DNA from: Collinsella sp.
Lineage (GTDB): Bacteria > Actinomycetota > Coriobacteriia > Coriobacteriales > Coriobacteriaceae
Assembly: GCA_019414025.1 (NCBI GenBank)
Contig: DXMU01000037.1
Location: forward strand, 79,484 to 143,483
Length of the DNA stretch: 64,000 nt
Direction: 5' to 3'
The position numbers and the translations under genes are program-made. Positions within the stretch are counted from its first letter, which is position 1. Every line of letters starts with the position of its first letter. The notes beneath the pieces were generated by a model. The model saw only the letters and a list, made by a program, of their open reading frames with translations. It ran no database searches and was not told the origin of the DNA. This document shows, piece after piece, positions 8,941 to 17,559 of this stretch.

Positions 8941-8965
8941 GGGGCGGCGCCGTACGTGCCGCCCC
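8941..8965 (-). terminator. GC-rich hairpin after PTS IIB
   Basis: GGGGCGGC (8941-8948) pairs with GCCGCCCC (8958-8965) 12 bp past the IIB stop codon. No T-tract follows, so it is a candidate transcript end or RNA-stabilising stem rather than a proven terminator. Confidence 0.4.
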
Positions 8966-8976
8966 GTGGTTCCCAA

Positions 8977-9459
8977 TTAGAGGGCGCTTAGGGCATCGAC
9001 CTTGGGGTCGTCGGCCAGAGCGCGAATCTCGACCTCGACACCGCGGCCGACGAGCTCGCGAATGTCCTCTTCCTCGGCAGCAGTCACAAAGATCTGGCGG
9101 GAAATCTTACGGGCATCGGGACGCTGCTCGTCCTTGGACTTGGTGTTGCCCAGGTTGATGGAGGTGATCTGCGGGCAGCCGTCGACAAGCTGCTTGGCCT
9201 CGGCGATGCTGGCGACGCAGATGATCATCTTGTACTTATCGGTAACACCGGAGTTGATGGCCTCGATGGCGTGCTCCATGTCCTTGATGACGAGCTTGAC
9301 ATTGGCCGGCTTTCCCATCTTGAGCGTGGTCTTCCAGACGGGATCGTTGGCAACCTTGTCGCCAACGCAGAAGATGCAGTCGGAGCCCAAGCCCTGGACC
9401 CAAGAGACGGCCACCTGGCCATGAAGCAGACGATGGTCGACGCGAAGCAGTTGAATCAT
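8977..9459 (-). CDS. PTS mannose-family IIB subunit
   Basis: 160 residues beginning MIQLLRVDHRLLHGQVAVSW; His13 in LLHGQV is the phosphorylated histidine of this family. It passes phosphate from IIA to the incoming sugar. Ribosome site GGGGGT lies before the ATG at 9459. It is the last gene of the unit deglycase copy 2, IIA, IIB. Confidence 0.92.
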   Translation of the reverse strand: MIQLLRVDHRLLHGQVAVSWVQGLGSDCIFCVGDKVANDPVWKTTLKMGKPANVKLVIKDMEHAIEAINSGVTDKYKMIICVASIAEAKQLVDGCPQITSINLGNTKSKDEQRPDARKISRQIFVTAAEEEDIRELVGRGVEVEIRALADDPKVDALSAL

Positions 9460-9516
9460 GATTGACCCCCAAAGGTCTCATGCCGGAAACCCGGCCCCAT
9501 TAATAGCAGGCGGTGA

Positions 9517-9936
9517 CTAGAACTCTTCCTCGTCATCCGCATCGGTCAGCAGGTCGTTGACAAACTTGACGCGCGTGTCGTCAGCCGCGAGAATCTCGCG
9601 GATAACCTGATCGGCGGGAGCCTCCTGGTCCGAGAACAGCAGCTGGATCAGCAGCGGCAGGTTCATGTTGGCAACCAGGTAGGTGTTGGGGCGCGTCTGG
9701 ACGATCTTGGTGAACTCGTTGTTGACGCTGCCGCCAAACAGGTCGGTGCACACGATTACGTCGTCGGCGGGGTCGAAGGTCGCCAGGAGCTTGGCGGCTT
9801 CCTCGGCGATGTCGGTGCGGCCGTCGACAAACATCGACAGGTCGTGGACGTTATCGCGCGCGCCCGAGAGCAGCTCAGTGCTCTCTTTGATGCCGGTCGC
9901 AAAATGCGCGTGGCTGGCAAAGATGTATTGCCTCAT
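9517..9936 (-). CDS. PTS mannose-family IIA subunit
   Basis: 139 residues from the ATG at 9936, which has GGGGGAAA eight bases upstream; the ATG at 9951 has no ribosome site. MRQYIFASHAHFATGIKES carries the phospho-histidine (His9 of the SHA motif), and VIVCTDLFGGSVNNEF is the conserved DLFGGS element. It takes phosphate from HPr and passes it to IIB. It starts 21 bp after deglycase copy 2. Confidence 0.92.
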   Translation of the reverse strand: MRQYIFASHAHFATGIKESTELLSGARDNVHDLSMFVDGRTDIAEEAAKLLATFDPADDVIVCTDLFGGSVNNEFTKIVQTRPNTYLVANMNLPLLIQLLFSDQEAPADQVIREILAADDTRVKFVNDLLTDADDEEEF

Positions 9937-9957
9937 TGCGGTTTCCCCCAAATGAAA

Positions 9958-11019
9958 TTAGTAGTCGAACTGGTGGTAGTAGCGGCGGTACTTGAGGTTG
10001 TGCTTGGTGACCAGCTCGTAGTTGCGGGCGAGGCGGTCGGTGGTGAGCACGGAGAGGATCCACGGGGACACGATGACGCGGAAGTCGTCGTCCAGGCCGG
10101 GGATGGCGTACTCGGCGGTGTCGATGATGACGTAGTCCTCGTCGCCGGTCACGCCGCTGGTGAGGAAGGCGCGCACGCGCTCGTCGAGGGCGCGGCACTC
10201 GTCCTCGCCCATGAACAGGAACACCGGGACGCCGGGCTCGAGCAGCTCCAGGGTGCCATGGAAGAAGTCGTGGCTGGTGATGTGGCGGATGCGCTTCCAC
10301 TGCATCTCCTCGAGCAGGCACATGGAGTACAGGATGGTCTCGCCCCACAGCGCGCCCGAGCCGATGAACATGGTGTAGTCGGCCAGCGCGTACTTCCTGG
10401 CGAGCTCCTCGGCGCGCGGCTCGAAGCGCTTGCGGATGTCGAGCATGTCCTTCCAGACGTCCCTCGTCTGCTCGATGAACAGGTCGAACTTCGGGAAGCA
10501 GCCGCGGCGGTTGAGCAGGCGCAGGCCGAAGCAGTCGGCGAGGTAGTAGCCCTTCTCGCAGCCGCCGGCGCCGTGGTCGGAGGCCATCATGACGCAGTTC
10601 TCGGCGCCCACGGCGCGGCCGATCTTGCCCTCGGGGTTGGTCATGGCGAAGACGCGCACGCCCATCTCCTTCATCTTGCCGATGGCCTCGAGCACCTCGG
10701 GGGTGGTGCCGGACTCGGAGGCGGTCAGCACGACGGAGCGCTCGGTCATGCGCTTGTGGCCCATGACGTTCCACTCGGCGGCGTGGATCAGGTAGACCTC
10801 GAGGTCGCGGTCGCCGAACTTGTTCATGAGGTACTCGAGCTGCATGAACTCGTCCCAGGTGCCGCCGACGCCCATCAGGAAGACGGCGTCGTAGCCCTCC
10901 TCGTGCACGCGGTCGGCCAGGGCGGTCATCCGCTTGCCGGCCTCGTAGACGTTCCTGCCGTCCTCGAGGTAGCCCTCCTGGTCGAAGTGCATGATCTCGA
11001 TCTTCTCGGTCTCCTTCAT
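9958..11019 (-). CDS. SIS-domain deglycase, copy 2, same sequence as copy 1
   Basis: The product is the same 353-residue protein as at 4808-5869, encoded by matching bases. Here it is the first gene of the unit with IIA and IIB, with a different leader and a stronger ribosome site (AAAGGAGCGGGA). In Salmonella the gfr operon also has two SIS deglycases, but those differ and split glucoselysine-6-P and fructoselysine-6-P between them; two copies with one sequence cannot divide substrates, so a dosage or differential-expression role is inferred. Confidence 0.85.
   Translation of the reverse strand: MKETEKIEIMHFDQEGYLEDGRNVYEAGKRMTALADRVHEEGYDAVFLMGVGGTWDEFMQLEYLMNKFGDRDLEVYLIHAAEWNVMGHKRMTERSVVLTASESGTTPEVLEAIGKMKEMGVRVFAMTNPEGKIGRAVGAENCVMMASDHGAGGCEKGYYLADCFGLRLLNRRGCFPKFDLFIEQTRDVWKDMLDIRKRFEPRAEELARKYALADYTMFIGSGALWGETILYSMCLLEEMQWKRIRHITSHDFFHGTLELLEPGVPVFLFMGEDECRALDERVRAFLTSGVTGDEDYVIIDTAEYAIPGLDDDFRVIVSPWILSVLTTDRLARNYELVTKHNLKYRRYYHQFDY
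9958..11019 (-). repeat. 1062-bp direct repeat, unit 2
   Basis: Second copy of the repeat at 4808-5869, same orientation, 5150 bp away. A crossover between the two would delete IIA, IIB, IIC, IID, the epimerase and one deglycase copy. Confidence 0.9.
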
Positions 11020-11137
11020 TCCCGCTCCTTTCACGAGCAGTTTGAATTGTCGCACGGACGGGACGGGCTTGCCGTCCCGTCGCACCACTTAACCTTATGG
11101 TCACCTTGACCCCAGGCTCAACAATTCAAAGGTTCTT

Positions 11138-11215
11138 AATACCAGTGAACGATAACAGGTTAGCCGTTTTTAATACCGATTTTTCGATTTCATTCTCCCC
11201 TCTCGGTAGACGGTC
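11138..11215 (-). promoter_or_regulatory. Promoter region of deglycase copy 2-IIA-IIB with degenerate operators
   Basis: AATACCAGT (11138-11146) and AATACCGAT (11172-11180) lie 34 bp apart, the spacing seen at the other two promoters of the locus, followed by CGGTAGACGGTC at 11204-11215. Each operator differs from the consensus by one base, suggesting weaker repression of this unit. Confidence 0.55.
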
Positions 11216-11295
11216 AGTTTTTGCCGCTCATCGGTCACGCGACGTATGTCCGTAAAAAACGAGCGCCCCCGCCGTGCGCAAGGACGCTCTAGGTG

Positions 11296-12009
11296 CTAGT
11301 AGTTGTAGGTATATCCGCCGGCATCGCCGCGGGTAAAAGACTTGGCATACTCGATAACCTGCCCACTCGAGTCGTATGTCAGGCATTCCAGCACAAGCGC
11401 TGGATCGCCCGGCTCAAGGTCGAGCAAGCTCGCATCGCGTGCACCCAGCGCCTCGATATCGAGCTTCTCAATAGATTTATCTGGCTTTCTGCCCAACATA
11501 TCGTAGGTCTCGAACAGACTGAAGACCGAAATGTCCACGCCTTCGATGCCTGGGAACAGCAGGCACGGGATCAGCGTCATCTCGATCGACACGGGCTCAC
11601 CGTCGATGCAGTTAAGACGGCGCACCGAGTAAAGCAGATCGTCCTCGGCGATACCAAACAAGTCGGCATAATACGGGCCGGCATAGCGTTTGGAGCGCGC
11701 CAGGATACGCACCGACGGCGTCGAACCCGATGCCAAAACCGACTGACGGAAGCCGCCCTTGCGAACATGCTCATCAAACCACTTGTGCCCCACAAAGGCG
11801 CCCTTGCCCTGTACGCGACGAATCTGGCCACTTTTGACCAGCTCGTCCATGGCGCTACGGATCGTCAGGCGCGTCGTGCCAAACTCCTCTGCCAGCTCAT
11901 TTTCTGATGGAATCATCGAGCCCGTCGGATAGTCGCCACGCTCGATTCGCTCCGCAATGCAGCGGCGAATTTGCTTGTATACCGGCATGTCTTCTACTGA
12001 CTCAGCCAT
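11296..12009 (-). CDS. GntR-family regulator with UTRA domain (1)
   Basis: 237 residues. N-terminal winged helix (YKQIRRCIAERIERGDYPTG; ENELAEEFGTTRLTIRSAMD) and C-terminal UTRA effector domain from about residue 90. The start at 12009 overlaps the end of the next GntR gene by 16 bp and has AAGGTGG upstream. HutC/FrlR-type proteins usually bind sugar-phosphate effectors and repress neighbouring uptake operons; binding to the ATTGGTATTA sites is inferred from position. Confidence 0.88.
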   Translation of the reverse strand: MAESVEDMPVYKQIRRCIAERIERGDYPTGSMIPSENELAEEFGTTRLTIRSAMDELVKSGQIRRVQGKGAFVGHKWFDEHVRKGGFRQSVLASGSTPSVRILARSKRYAGPYYADLFGIAEDDLLYSVRRLNCIDGEPVSIEMTLIPCLLFPGIEGVDISVFSLFETYDMLGRKPDKSIEKLDIEALGARDASLLDLEPGDPALVLECLTYDSSGQVIEYAKSFTRGDAGGYTYNY

Positions 12010-12761
12010 TCGACACCCACCTTCGTCGCAACGCCGTCTGCCTCGCCGTTATCGGCAAATCGATACTTGGTCGGCAGAATCACGGACTTGCAATATTCGA
12101 CAAAGCCATCGTTCTCGTCGCACTCGTGCGAAGTCTTATAAAACACCGGCGTGCCCTCCTGGGCATCCAGCAACTTAGCCTCGTCGGCATTCAGGCGACT
12201 GATGGAAATATGCTCCTTGCCGTGCGTCACATGGACATTCCCCTCTTTAAGCAAAACGTCGTAGAGGCTCTCCTGCTCAAAATCGTGATCGGGAAGCGAG
12301 GGACACAAAGACAGATTGACGTAAGCCGTCTCGATTGACGCCGGGGAACCATTGACCACGCGCACGCGCCTAATGCAGAAGAGCGGCATGCCCAGATCGA
12401 TCTGGGCTTTTTGGACCAAATCGATATCGGCGTACGCGACCTTGGACCATATCAGGCGTGCGGTCGACTTTGAGCCAACCCTCTCCACCGCCTGCGTATA
12501 GTTCCACGTTTCCTGAAAGATGTTCAGCGGTTTGGGCGGGCACACATAGGTGCCCGAACCACGGCGGCTTTCCAAAGTTCCGCACGAAATAAGGCGCGTG
12601 ATCGCGGCGCGCAACGCCGTGCGCGACACACCCAGCGCTTCACAGAGCACACGCTCGGCGGGCAGCCGGTCGCCACCCTGCAGGTCATAATGTTTGATAT
12701 ACCAACGAATGCCCTCAAAGGCGCGATCTTTGGGCGGAATCGCATATGGTTCACTCGACAT
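11994..12761 (-). CDS. GntR-family regulator with UTRA domain (2)
   Basis: 255 residues from the ATG at 12761, which has GAGGAG eight bases upstream; a TTG at 12767 is too close to that site. Winged helix at residues 10-75 (GGDRLPAERVLCEALGVSRT; GSGTYVCPP) then a UTRA-like domain ending SVILPTKYRFAD. It overlaps the first GntR gene, so both are made from one transcript. Two different GntR proteins for one locus suggests two effectors, for example two glycated amines. Confidence 0.85.
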   Translation of the reverse strand: MSSEPYAIPPKDRAFEGIRWYIKHYDLQGGDRLPAERVLCEALGVSRTALRAAITRLISCGTLESRRGSGTYVCPPKPLNIFQETWNYTQAVERVGSKSTARLIWSKVAYADIDLVQKAQIDLGMPLFCIRRVRVVNGSPASIETAYVNLSLCPSLPDHDFEQESLYDVLLKEGNVHVTHGKEHISISRLNADEAKLLDAQEGTPVFYKTSHECDENDGFVEYCKSVILPTKYRFADNGEADGVATKVGVEWLSQ

Positions 12762-12799
12762 GGGCAAGGCTCCTCAACCGCTTGCTGCTGCGGGCATCA

Positions 12800-13288
12800 T
12801 TACTCCGGACGCCCCATGGCGTCGAAGGCTTCTTTTATCCGCTCTGCAACGTTCCGATACGACCGATATAGGCCGGAGTCTCGCTTGACTTCGCCCGCGG
12901 TCACCGGAATCTCAAGCTTCGAAATCTCATCCTCGCCGGTTTGCACGGCAACGATGACACCCATACCAAGGCACATATTACGCTTGGCAGCGTTGTTTTT
13001 GGTGGCCTGAGCTGGATTAATCAAAATCTGCTGAGCTAGTTCGCGATTACTAAGCTCCGGCACATCCTCGGGATTTCCGGTCTCGACAATCTCGCACTGC
13101 AGCACGTCCGCATAGTCAAAAATCTTCGGCTCGCCGCCGCGCTGATGCACGGCCCACTTGCGGCGCGTGGCATCCTGGTAAATGGCCGGCAAAAACGTAA
13201 ACCGCGGCGGGTCCAAAATCGTATCCGTGATGGTAAACACATCGGGATCAAAGGCATCCTGCGGGTTTTTCTTCTTGAACAGCCCCAT
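12800..13288 (-). CDS. Hypothetical cytoplasmic protein
   Basis: 162 residues from the ATG at 13288 (ribosome site GGGAGGC). No enzyme motif recognised. A segment RKWAVHQRGGEPKIFDYADV followed by a Cys-Glu pair and a late segment with GMGVIVAVQT recall the C-terminal half of small DUF4428-type proteins, a weak impression only. It is soluble by composition and has no signal peptide. Confidence 0.6.
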   Translation of the reverse strand: MGLFKKKNPQDAFDPDVFTITDTILDPPRFTFLPAIYQDATRRKWAVHQRGGEPKIFDYADVLQCEIVETGNPEDVPELSNRELAQQILINPAQATKNNAAKRNMCLGMGVIVAVQTGEDEISKLEIPVTAGEVKRDSGLYRSYRNVAERIKEAFDAMGRPE

Positions 13289-13412
13289 ATCAGCCTCCCG
13301 TACTAGCATTAAACAACTCAAGCCCAATATAGCACCAATTTCAAGCCGTCACTTTACCGCATCGGTGCGCGGCGCCTATGGCTCGCCCAGCGGAAGAACA
13401 TACGGACGAGGG

Positions 13413-13479
13413 CCGGGGTGGGGTGCTTGGTTTTGGAAGTGGGCTTCGCGAACTTCCAAAACCAAGCACCCCACCCCGG
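13413..13479. repeat. 28-bp perfect inverted repeat with 11-nt loop
   Basis: The arms 13413-13440 and 13452-13479 are exact reverse complements (outer part CCGGGGTGGGGTG, inner part TTTTGGAAGT), loop GGGCTTCGCGA. It lies 135 bp past the phosphoketolase stop codon and has no T-tract. Stems this long without a single mismatch are rare in terminators; compare 18601, 24394, 51890 and 56830. Confidence 0.8.
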
Positions 13480-13614
13480 CAATGTAGTCTTGGCTGACCA
13501 TAGTTAGATGCACAGTTTCCAAGGCAGCGTAAGCAAAATCCCCATTACATAAAAAAGAATCAGCCCCCGCATATCGAAACGGTCGAGAGGGCCGCCTCCG
13601 GGCGGGTTGCCTAC

Positions 13615-16143
13615 CTACTCGTTGTCGCCTGCGGTCATCTGCGTTGCGGAGAGCGCGCCGTCGGCAGCAGTTGCGGCTGCGGCGTCGGGCCAGACCCAGT
13701 CGGTGAAGGCCGGGTGATCGTAGCCCTCATCGCACGCGAACTCAAAGGCCTCGGTGCGGAATGCCTCCCACTCGTCAATCTGCTCGGCAAACTTATCGGC
13801 GTCAACCATGCGCAGCACGTCGGCGGCCAGTGCCCAACGGTCCATGTTGTTCAGGCGCAGCATGTCGAACGGCGTTGTCGTGGAGCCTTTCTCCTCGTAG
13901 CCGTGGACGCGGAAGGCGTCGTGGCCGGGGCGGTTCCAAATCAGACGGCGAATCGTGCCAGCATAGGCGTGGAATGCAAAGAGCACGGGCTTATCGCCGC
14001 AGCCGAACAGCTCAGTCCAGCGCTCATCGCTGATGGCTTGGTCGTTCTCGCAGACGTTCTGGATCTTGAGCAGATCGACCACGTTGACGAACCGCACCTT
14101 AATGCCCAGCTCACGCAGCATGTCGGTTGCAGCCAGAGCCTCGAGCGTCGACACGTCGCCGCACGTGGCAACCACGACGTCAGCCTCAGCGAGCGAGTCG
14201 GCGGTCGATGCCCACTCCCAAGTCGCAACGCCCTCGGCGAGCTCGGCGCGGGCCTCGTCGACCGTCTGGAAAGTGGGGGCGGGCTGCTTGCCGCAGAAGA
14301 TGGCGTTGACGCAGTCGGTGGACTGGTAAACACGCTCGGCCACAGCAAGCGCCATGTTGGCGTCAGCCGGATAGTAAGCATTCACGATATGCGTGTCGTT
14401 GGCCTTGTTGAGCAGCAGGTCGATAAAGCCGGGATCCTGGTGAGAGAAACCGTTGTGGTCCTGGCGCCAGACATGGCTCGACAGCAAAATGTTGAGGCCG
14501 CTGATGGGGGCACGCCACGGAATCTCGCGCTTGGTGGCCTCGAGCCACTTGCAGTGCTGGTTGACCATGGAATCGACCACGTGGACAAAGCTCTCGTAGG
14601 AACTCCACACGCCGGAGCGGCCGGTGAGCACGTAGGCCTCGAGGAAGCCCTCGCACTGGTGCTCGGACAGCTGCTCGACAACCTTACCGGAACCTGCCAG
14701 CAGCTCGTCGTTGGCCTCGTCCTCGTAGAAGCCGGCGTCCCACTGCTTCTTAGTCACCTTGTAGGCATCCTGCAGGCGGTTGGAAGCGGTCTCGTCGGGA
14801 CCAAAGATGCGGAAGTCGTCCATGTTATTTGCCAGGACGTCGGCGGTGTACTCACCAAAGACGCGGGCGGCCTCGGTGGAGCCCCAGCCATGACCATTAG
14901 TTGCGACGGGGACCTCGTGGGCATGAATATCGGGCAGCTCGAGCTCGCGGCGCACCTTGCCGCCGTTCGCGTTGGGGTTGGCGCCGATGCGCAGCTCGCC
15001 GGTCGGCATAAAGGCCGTCACCTCGGGGCGCACCTGACCCTCGGGCGTAAAGAGCTCCTCGGGCTTGTAGGAGCGCAGCCACTCGCGCAGCACGCGGAAG
15101 TGCTCGTGGGTGTCTTTGGCGCTCGCGAGCGGCACCTGATGGGCGCGCCAGGAGTCCTCGGTCTTCTTGCCGTCAATCTGCTTGGGGCAGGTCCAACCTT
15201 TGGGCGTACGGAACACGATCATGGGATAGGCCGGGCGGACCACGGTCTCGCCCGCGGCAGCTTGGGCCTGTGCGGCGGCCTTGATGTCGCAGATCTCGTC
15301 AAAGACCTGCTCGAACAGGGCGGCGAAACGCTCGTGAATGCTCGCATGGCTCTCGTCGTCAAAGCCGGCGACAAAGAAATGCGGTTTATAGCCCATGCCC
15401 TCAAAGAACTTGGTGAGCTCTTCGTCGGACACGCGGGCGAGGATGGTGGGGTTGGCGATCTTGTAGCCGTTGAGGTGCAGGATCGGCAGAACGATACCGT
15501 CGGTTGCCGGATTCACGAGCTTGTTGGACTGCCAAGAGGTCGCGAGCGGACCGGTCTCGGACTCGCCGTCGCCCACCACGGCCACGGCCAGCAGGCTCGG
15601 GTTGTCCATGACGGCGCCGTAGGCGTGGCTGAGCGTGTAGCCGAGCTCGCCGCCCTCGTGGATGGAACCGGGCGTCTCGGGCGCAAAGTGACTCGGGATG
15701 CCGCCGGGATAGGAGAACTGGCGGAAGAACTTCTGTAGGCCGGCCTCGTCATTGGTGATGTCGGGGCGAATCTCGCGGTAAGTACCGTCGAGCAGCGACT
15801 GAGCAGTACCGGCGGGGCCACCGTGACCAGGGCCCATCAAGAAGATAGCATTCTGGTTGTGATCGGCGATGAGGCGGTTGACATGACCGAACAGGAAGTT
15901 GATGCCGGGCGTGGTGCCCCAGTGGCCAACCAGGCGGTGCTTAACGTCCGGACGACCGAAGTCGCGCACCTCACCGGTTTTCTCGTCGACAAAGTCGGGG
16001 CGCATTAGCGGGTTAGAGCGAAGGTAGATCTGACCGACGGACAGATAGTTCGATGCGCGCCAATACAGGTCGACGCCCTCGAGCTCGGAAGCCGGCACCT
16101 CGTGGCCCAGCTTTTGCCACGGCGTCCCCAGTGTTTTAGCCAT
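13615..16143 (-). CDS. xfp: Xylulose-5-P/fructose-6-P phosphoketolase
   Basis: 842 residues. TPP enzyme that cleaves xylulose-5-P and/or fructose-6-P with phosphate to acetyl-P plus glyceraldehyde-3-P or erythrose-4-P (bifid-shunt type metabolism). Seen: YWRASNYLSVGQIYL, LMGPGHGGPAGTAQSLLDG, the TPP motif VVGDGESETGPLATSWQSNK, and the C-terminal RFVNVVDLLKIQ and PVLFAFHAYAGTIRRL segments. Length matches Xfp. The promoter carries two LacI-type operators at 16214-16244 and the LacI gene lies directly upstream, so sugar-responsive repression is likely. Confidence 0.96.
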   Translation of the reverse strand: MAKTLGTPWQKLGHEVPASELEGVDLYWRASNYLSVGQIYLRSNPLMRPDFVDEKTGEVRDFGRPDVKHRLVGHWGTTPGINFLFGHVNRLIADHNQNAIFLMGPGHGGPAGTAQSLLDGTYREIRPDITNDEAGLQKFFRQFSYPGGIPSHFAPETPGSIHEGGELGYTLSHAYGAVMDNPSLLAVAVVGDGESETGPLATSWQSNKLVNPATDGIVLPILHLNGYKIANPTILARVSDEELTKFFEGMGYKPHFFVAGFDDESHASIHERFAALFEQVFDEICDIKAAAQAQAAAGETVVRPAYPMIVFRTPKGWTCPKQIDGKKTEDSWRAHQVPLASAKDTHEHFRVLREWLRSYKPEELFTPEGQVRPEVTAFMPTGELRIGANPNANGGKVRRELELPDIHAHEVPVATNGHGWGSTEAARVFGEYTADVLANNMDDFRIFGPDETASNRLQDAYKVTKKQWDAGFYEDEANDELLAGSGKVVEQLSEHQCEGFLEAYVLTGRSGVWSSYESFVHVVDSMVNQHCKWLEATKREIPWRAPISGLNILLSSHVWRQDHNGFSHQDPGFIDLLLNKANDTHIVNAYYPADANMALAVAERVYQSTDCVNAIFCGKQPAPTFQTVDEARAELAEGVATWEWASTADSLAEADVVVATCGDVSTLEALAATDMLRELGIKVRFVNVVDLLKIQNVCENDQAISDERWTELFGCGDKPVLFAFHAYAGTIRRLIWNRPGHDAFRVHGYEEKGSTTTPFDMLRLNNMDRWALAADVLRMVDADKFAEQIDEWEAFRTEAFEFACDEGYDHPAFTDWVWPDAAAATAADGALSATQMTAGDNE

Positions 16144-16201
16144 TGTTTATGTCCCTTCGCTGTGCGGTCACCCTCCAATACGGCAACCTTTCGTTGGGAC
16201 C

Positions 16202-16244
16202 AGTATATTTGCTAAAACGTTTTATCATGGTGAAAAAACGTTTT
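16202..16244 (-). promoter_or_regulatory. xfp promoter with two LacI-type operators
   Basis: Perfect palindrome AAAACGTTTT at 16214-16223 and again at 16235-16244, centres 21 bp apart (two helical turns), each followed by ATCA. A TATACT -10 on the minus strand sits at 16207-16202, just downstream of the first site. The core AACGTT is typical of LacI/CcpA-group operators; the adjacent LacI protein is the obvious candidate. Confidence 0.75.
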
Positions 16245-16347
16245 ATCACCCTTATCAATCCCATCGATTAGCAAAACGCGACATTCACCTGCGGCGTTGA
16301 TTGTCACAGGTACTCCACATTCGGTCTCTGCAAATTGGTAAACGTGT

Positions 16348-17376
16348 TTAGTTGTGTTTAGTAAGCTCGAGCACGCTGTCCTTAACGATAAGCTCCGGCT
16401 CCAGAACGACCTCTTCGGCACGCCTGCCGCCCCTACCGGCAAGACGCTTGGACATGCAGCCAAAAGCATGCTCCGCAAGGACACCAGGGTCCTGCTCAAT
16501 CGCGGTCAGCGCCGGCTCAAAGAGAACGTCGGCCGCCGAGTTGTCATAGCTCACCACCGAGATATCGCCCGGGATGCTCTTCCCCATCTCGTGTAAGCGC
16601 TTGAGCAAACCGAGGGCAATGTTATCCGAGCTTGCGAACACGGCAGTGGCGTCAGTTGCGAGCACTGCCTCCGAGGCCTCGTATGCGCTCGGAATGTAGT
16701 ACTCGCTCTCAAACTCCAAACGCGCGTCGATCGGCAGGCCAACCTCGCGCAGCGCGCGCTCATAGCCGGCAAGTCGCTTGCGACCCGTATTGGAACGGCG
16801 GGCATTAACCAGGCAGGCAATACGGCGGTGGCCTTGCTCGATCAGATAGCGGGTGGCCATATAGCCGCCCATCTCGTGGTCGAACATCACCTTGTCGCAC
16901 TCGAGCCCCTCAATGGCACGGTCGACCATTACGGCCGGGATGGGCAGGTGGCTGACTTCTTCGCGCAGGGCGCGATCATCGGAGAACTCGTCACCCACCA
17001 CCAGGAAGACGCCATCAACGCCGCGCGTCACCAGCTGGCGCAGCAGCTCCAGATCGTCATCGGCGCTTCCGCCCGAGCTGGTAATGAAGAGCGCATAGCC
17101 GTCCTCGCGGCAGCGCTTTTCCAAGCTACCGGCGAGCGAGGCAAAAAAGCGGCTCTCGATGTTAGGGACGATAAGGCCCAGCGTGCGCGACTCGCGCATA
17201 ACCAGGCTGCGCGCAATCTGGTTGGGAACATAGTGGTTGCGCGCCGCGACCTCTTTGATGAGCTTGCGGTTTTCTTCCGAGATGCGACAGGGCCGATTAT
17301 TGAGAACAAGCGAGACCGACGAGGGGGAAAGCCCCACCTCCTGGGCGATCTGCTTGAGGGTGACTTTGTTGGCCAT
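16348..17376 (-). CDS. LacI-family transcriptional regulator
   Basis: 342 residues. N-terminal HTH TLKQIAQEVGLSPSSVSLVL and hinge PNQIARSLVMRESRTLGLIV, then a periplasmic-binding-protein-like effector domain (GVDGVFLVVGDEFSDD; AVFASSDNIALGLLKRLHEM; SVVSYDNSAADVLFEPALTA). Same strand and directly upstream of xfp, which carries the double operator. Its own leader has no such site. Confidence 0.92.
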   Translation of the reverse strand: MANKVTLKQIAQEVGLSPSSVSLVLNNRPCRISEENRKLIKEVAARNHYVPNQIARSLVMRESRTLGLIVPNIESRFFASLAGSLEKRCREDGYALFITSSGGSADDDLELLRQLVTRGVDGVFLVVGDEFSDDRALREEVSHLPIPAVMVDRAIEGLECDKVMFDHEMGGYMATRYLIEQGHRRIACLVNARRSNTGRKRLAGYERALREVGLPIDARLEFESEYYIPSAYEASEAVLATDATAVFASSDNIALGLLKRLHEMGKSIPGDISVVSYDNSAADVLFEPALTAIEQDPGVLAEHAFGCMSKRLAGRGGRRAEEVVLEPELIVKDSVLELTKHN

Positions 17377-17559
17377 CTCGCTCCTTCCGGGTTTACGCGC
17401 AATCTCTTGAAAGTATAGCGACTACCCCTCTACCTCGGTGATAAACACTTTACCAATCCGGTGGACGGCTGTTTTATCGCCGCCAGCGCACCAAATCCGT
17501 CCGGGTGGGGTATATTGCAATCGATTGATGACAACGACCACCAAAAGGCGGATATCCGT

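Noticed and set aside
9844..11109. 421-residue plus-strand ORF opposite deglycase copy 2 (and its twin at 4823-5956)
   Set aside because: Open only because third positions of the real gene are almost all G/C; low-complexity Val/Leu/Ala/Gly product.
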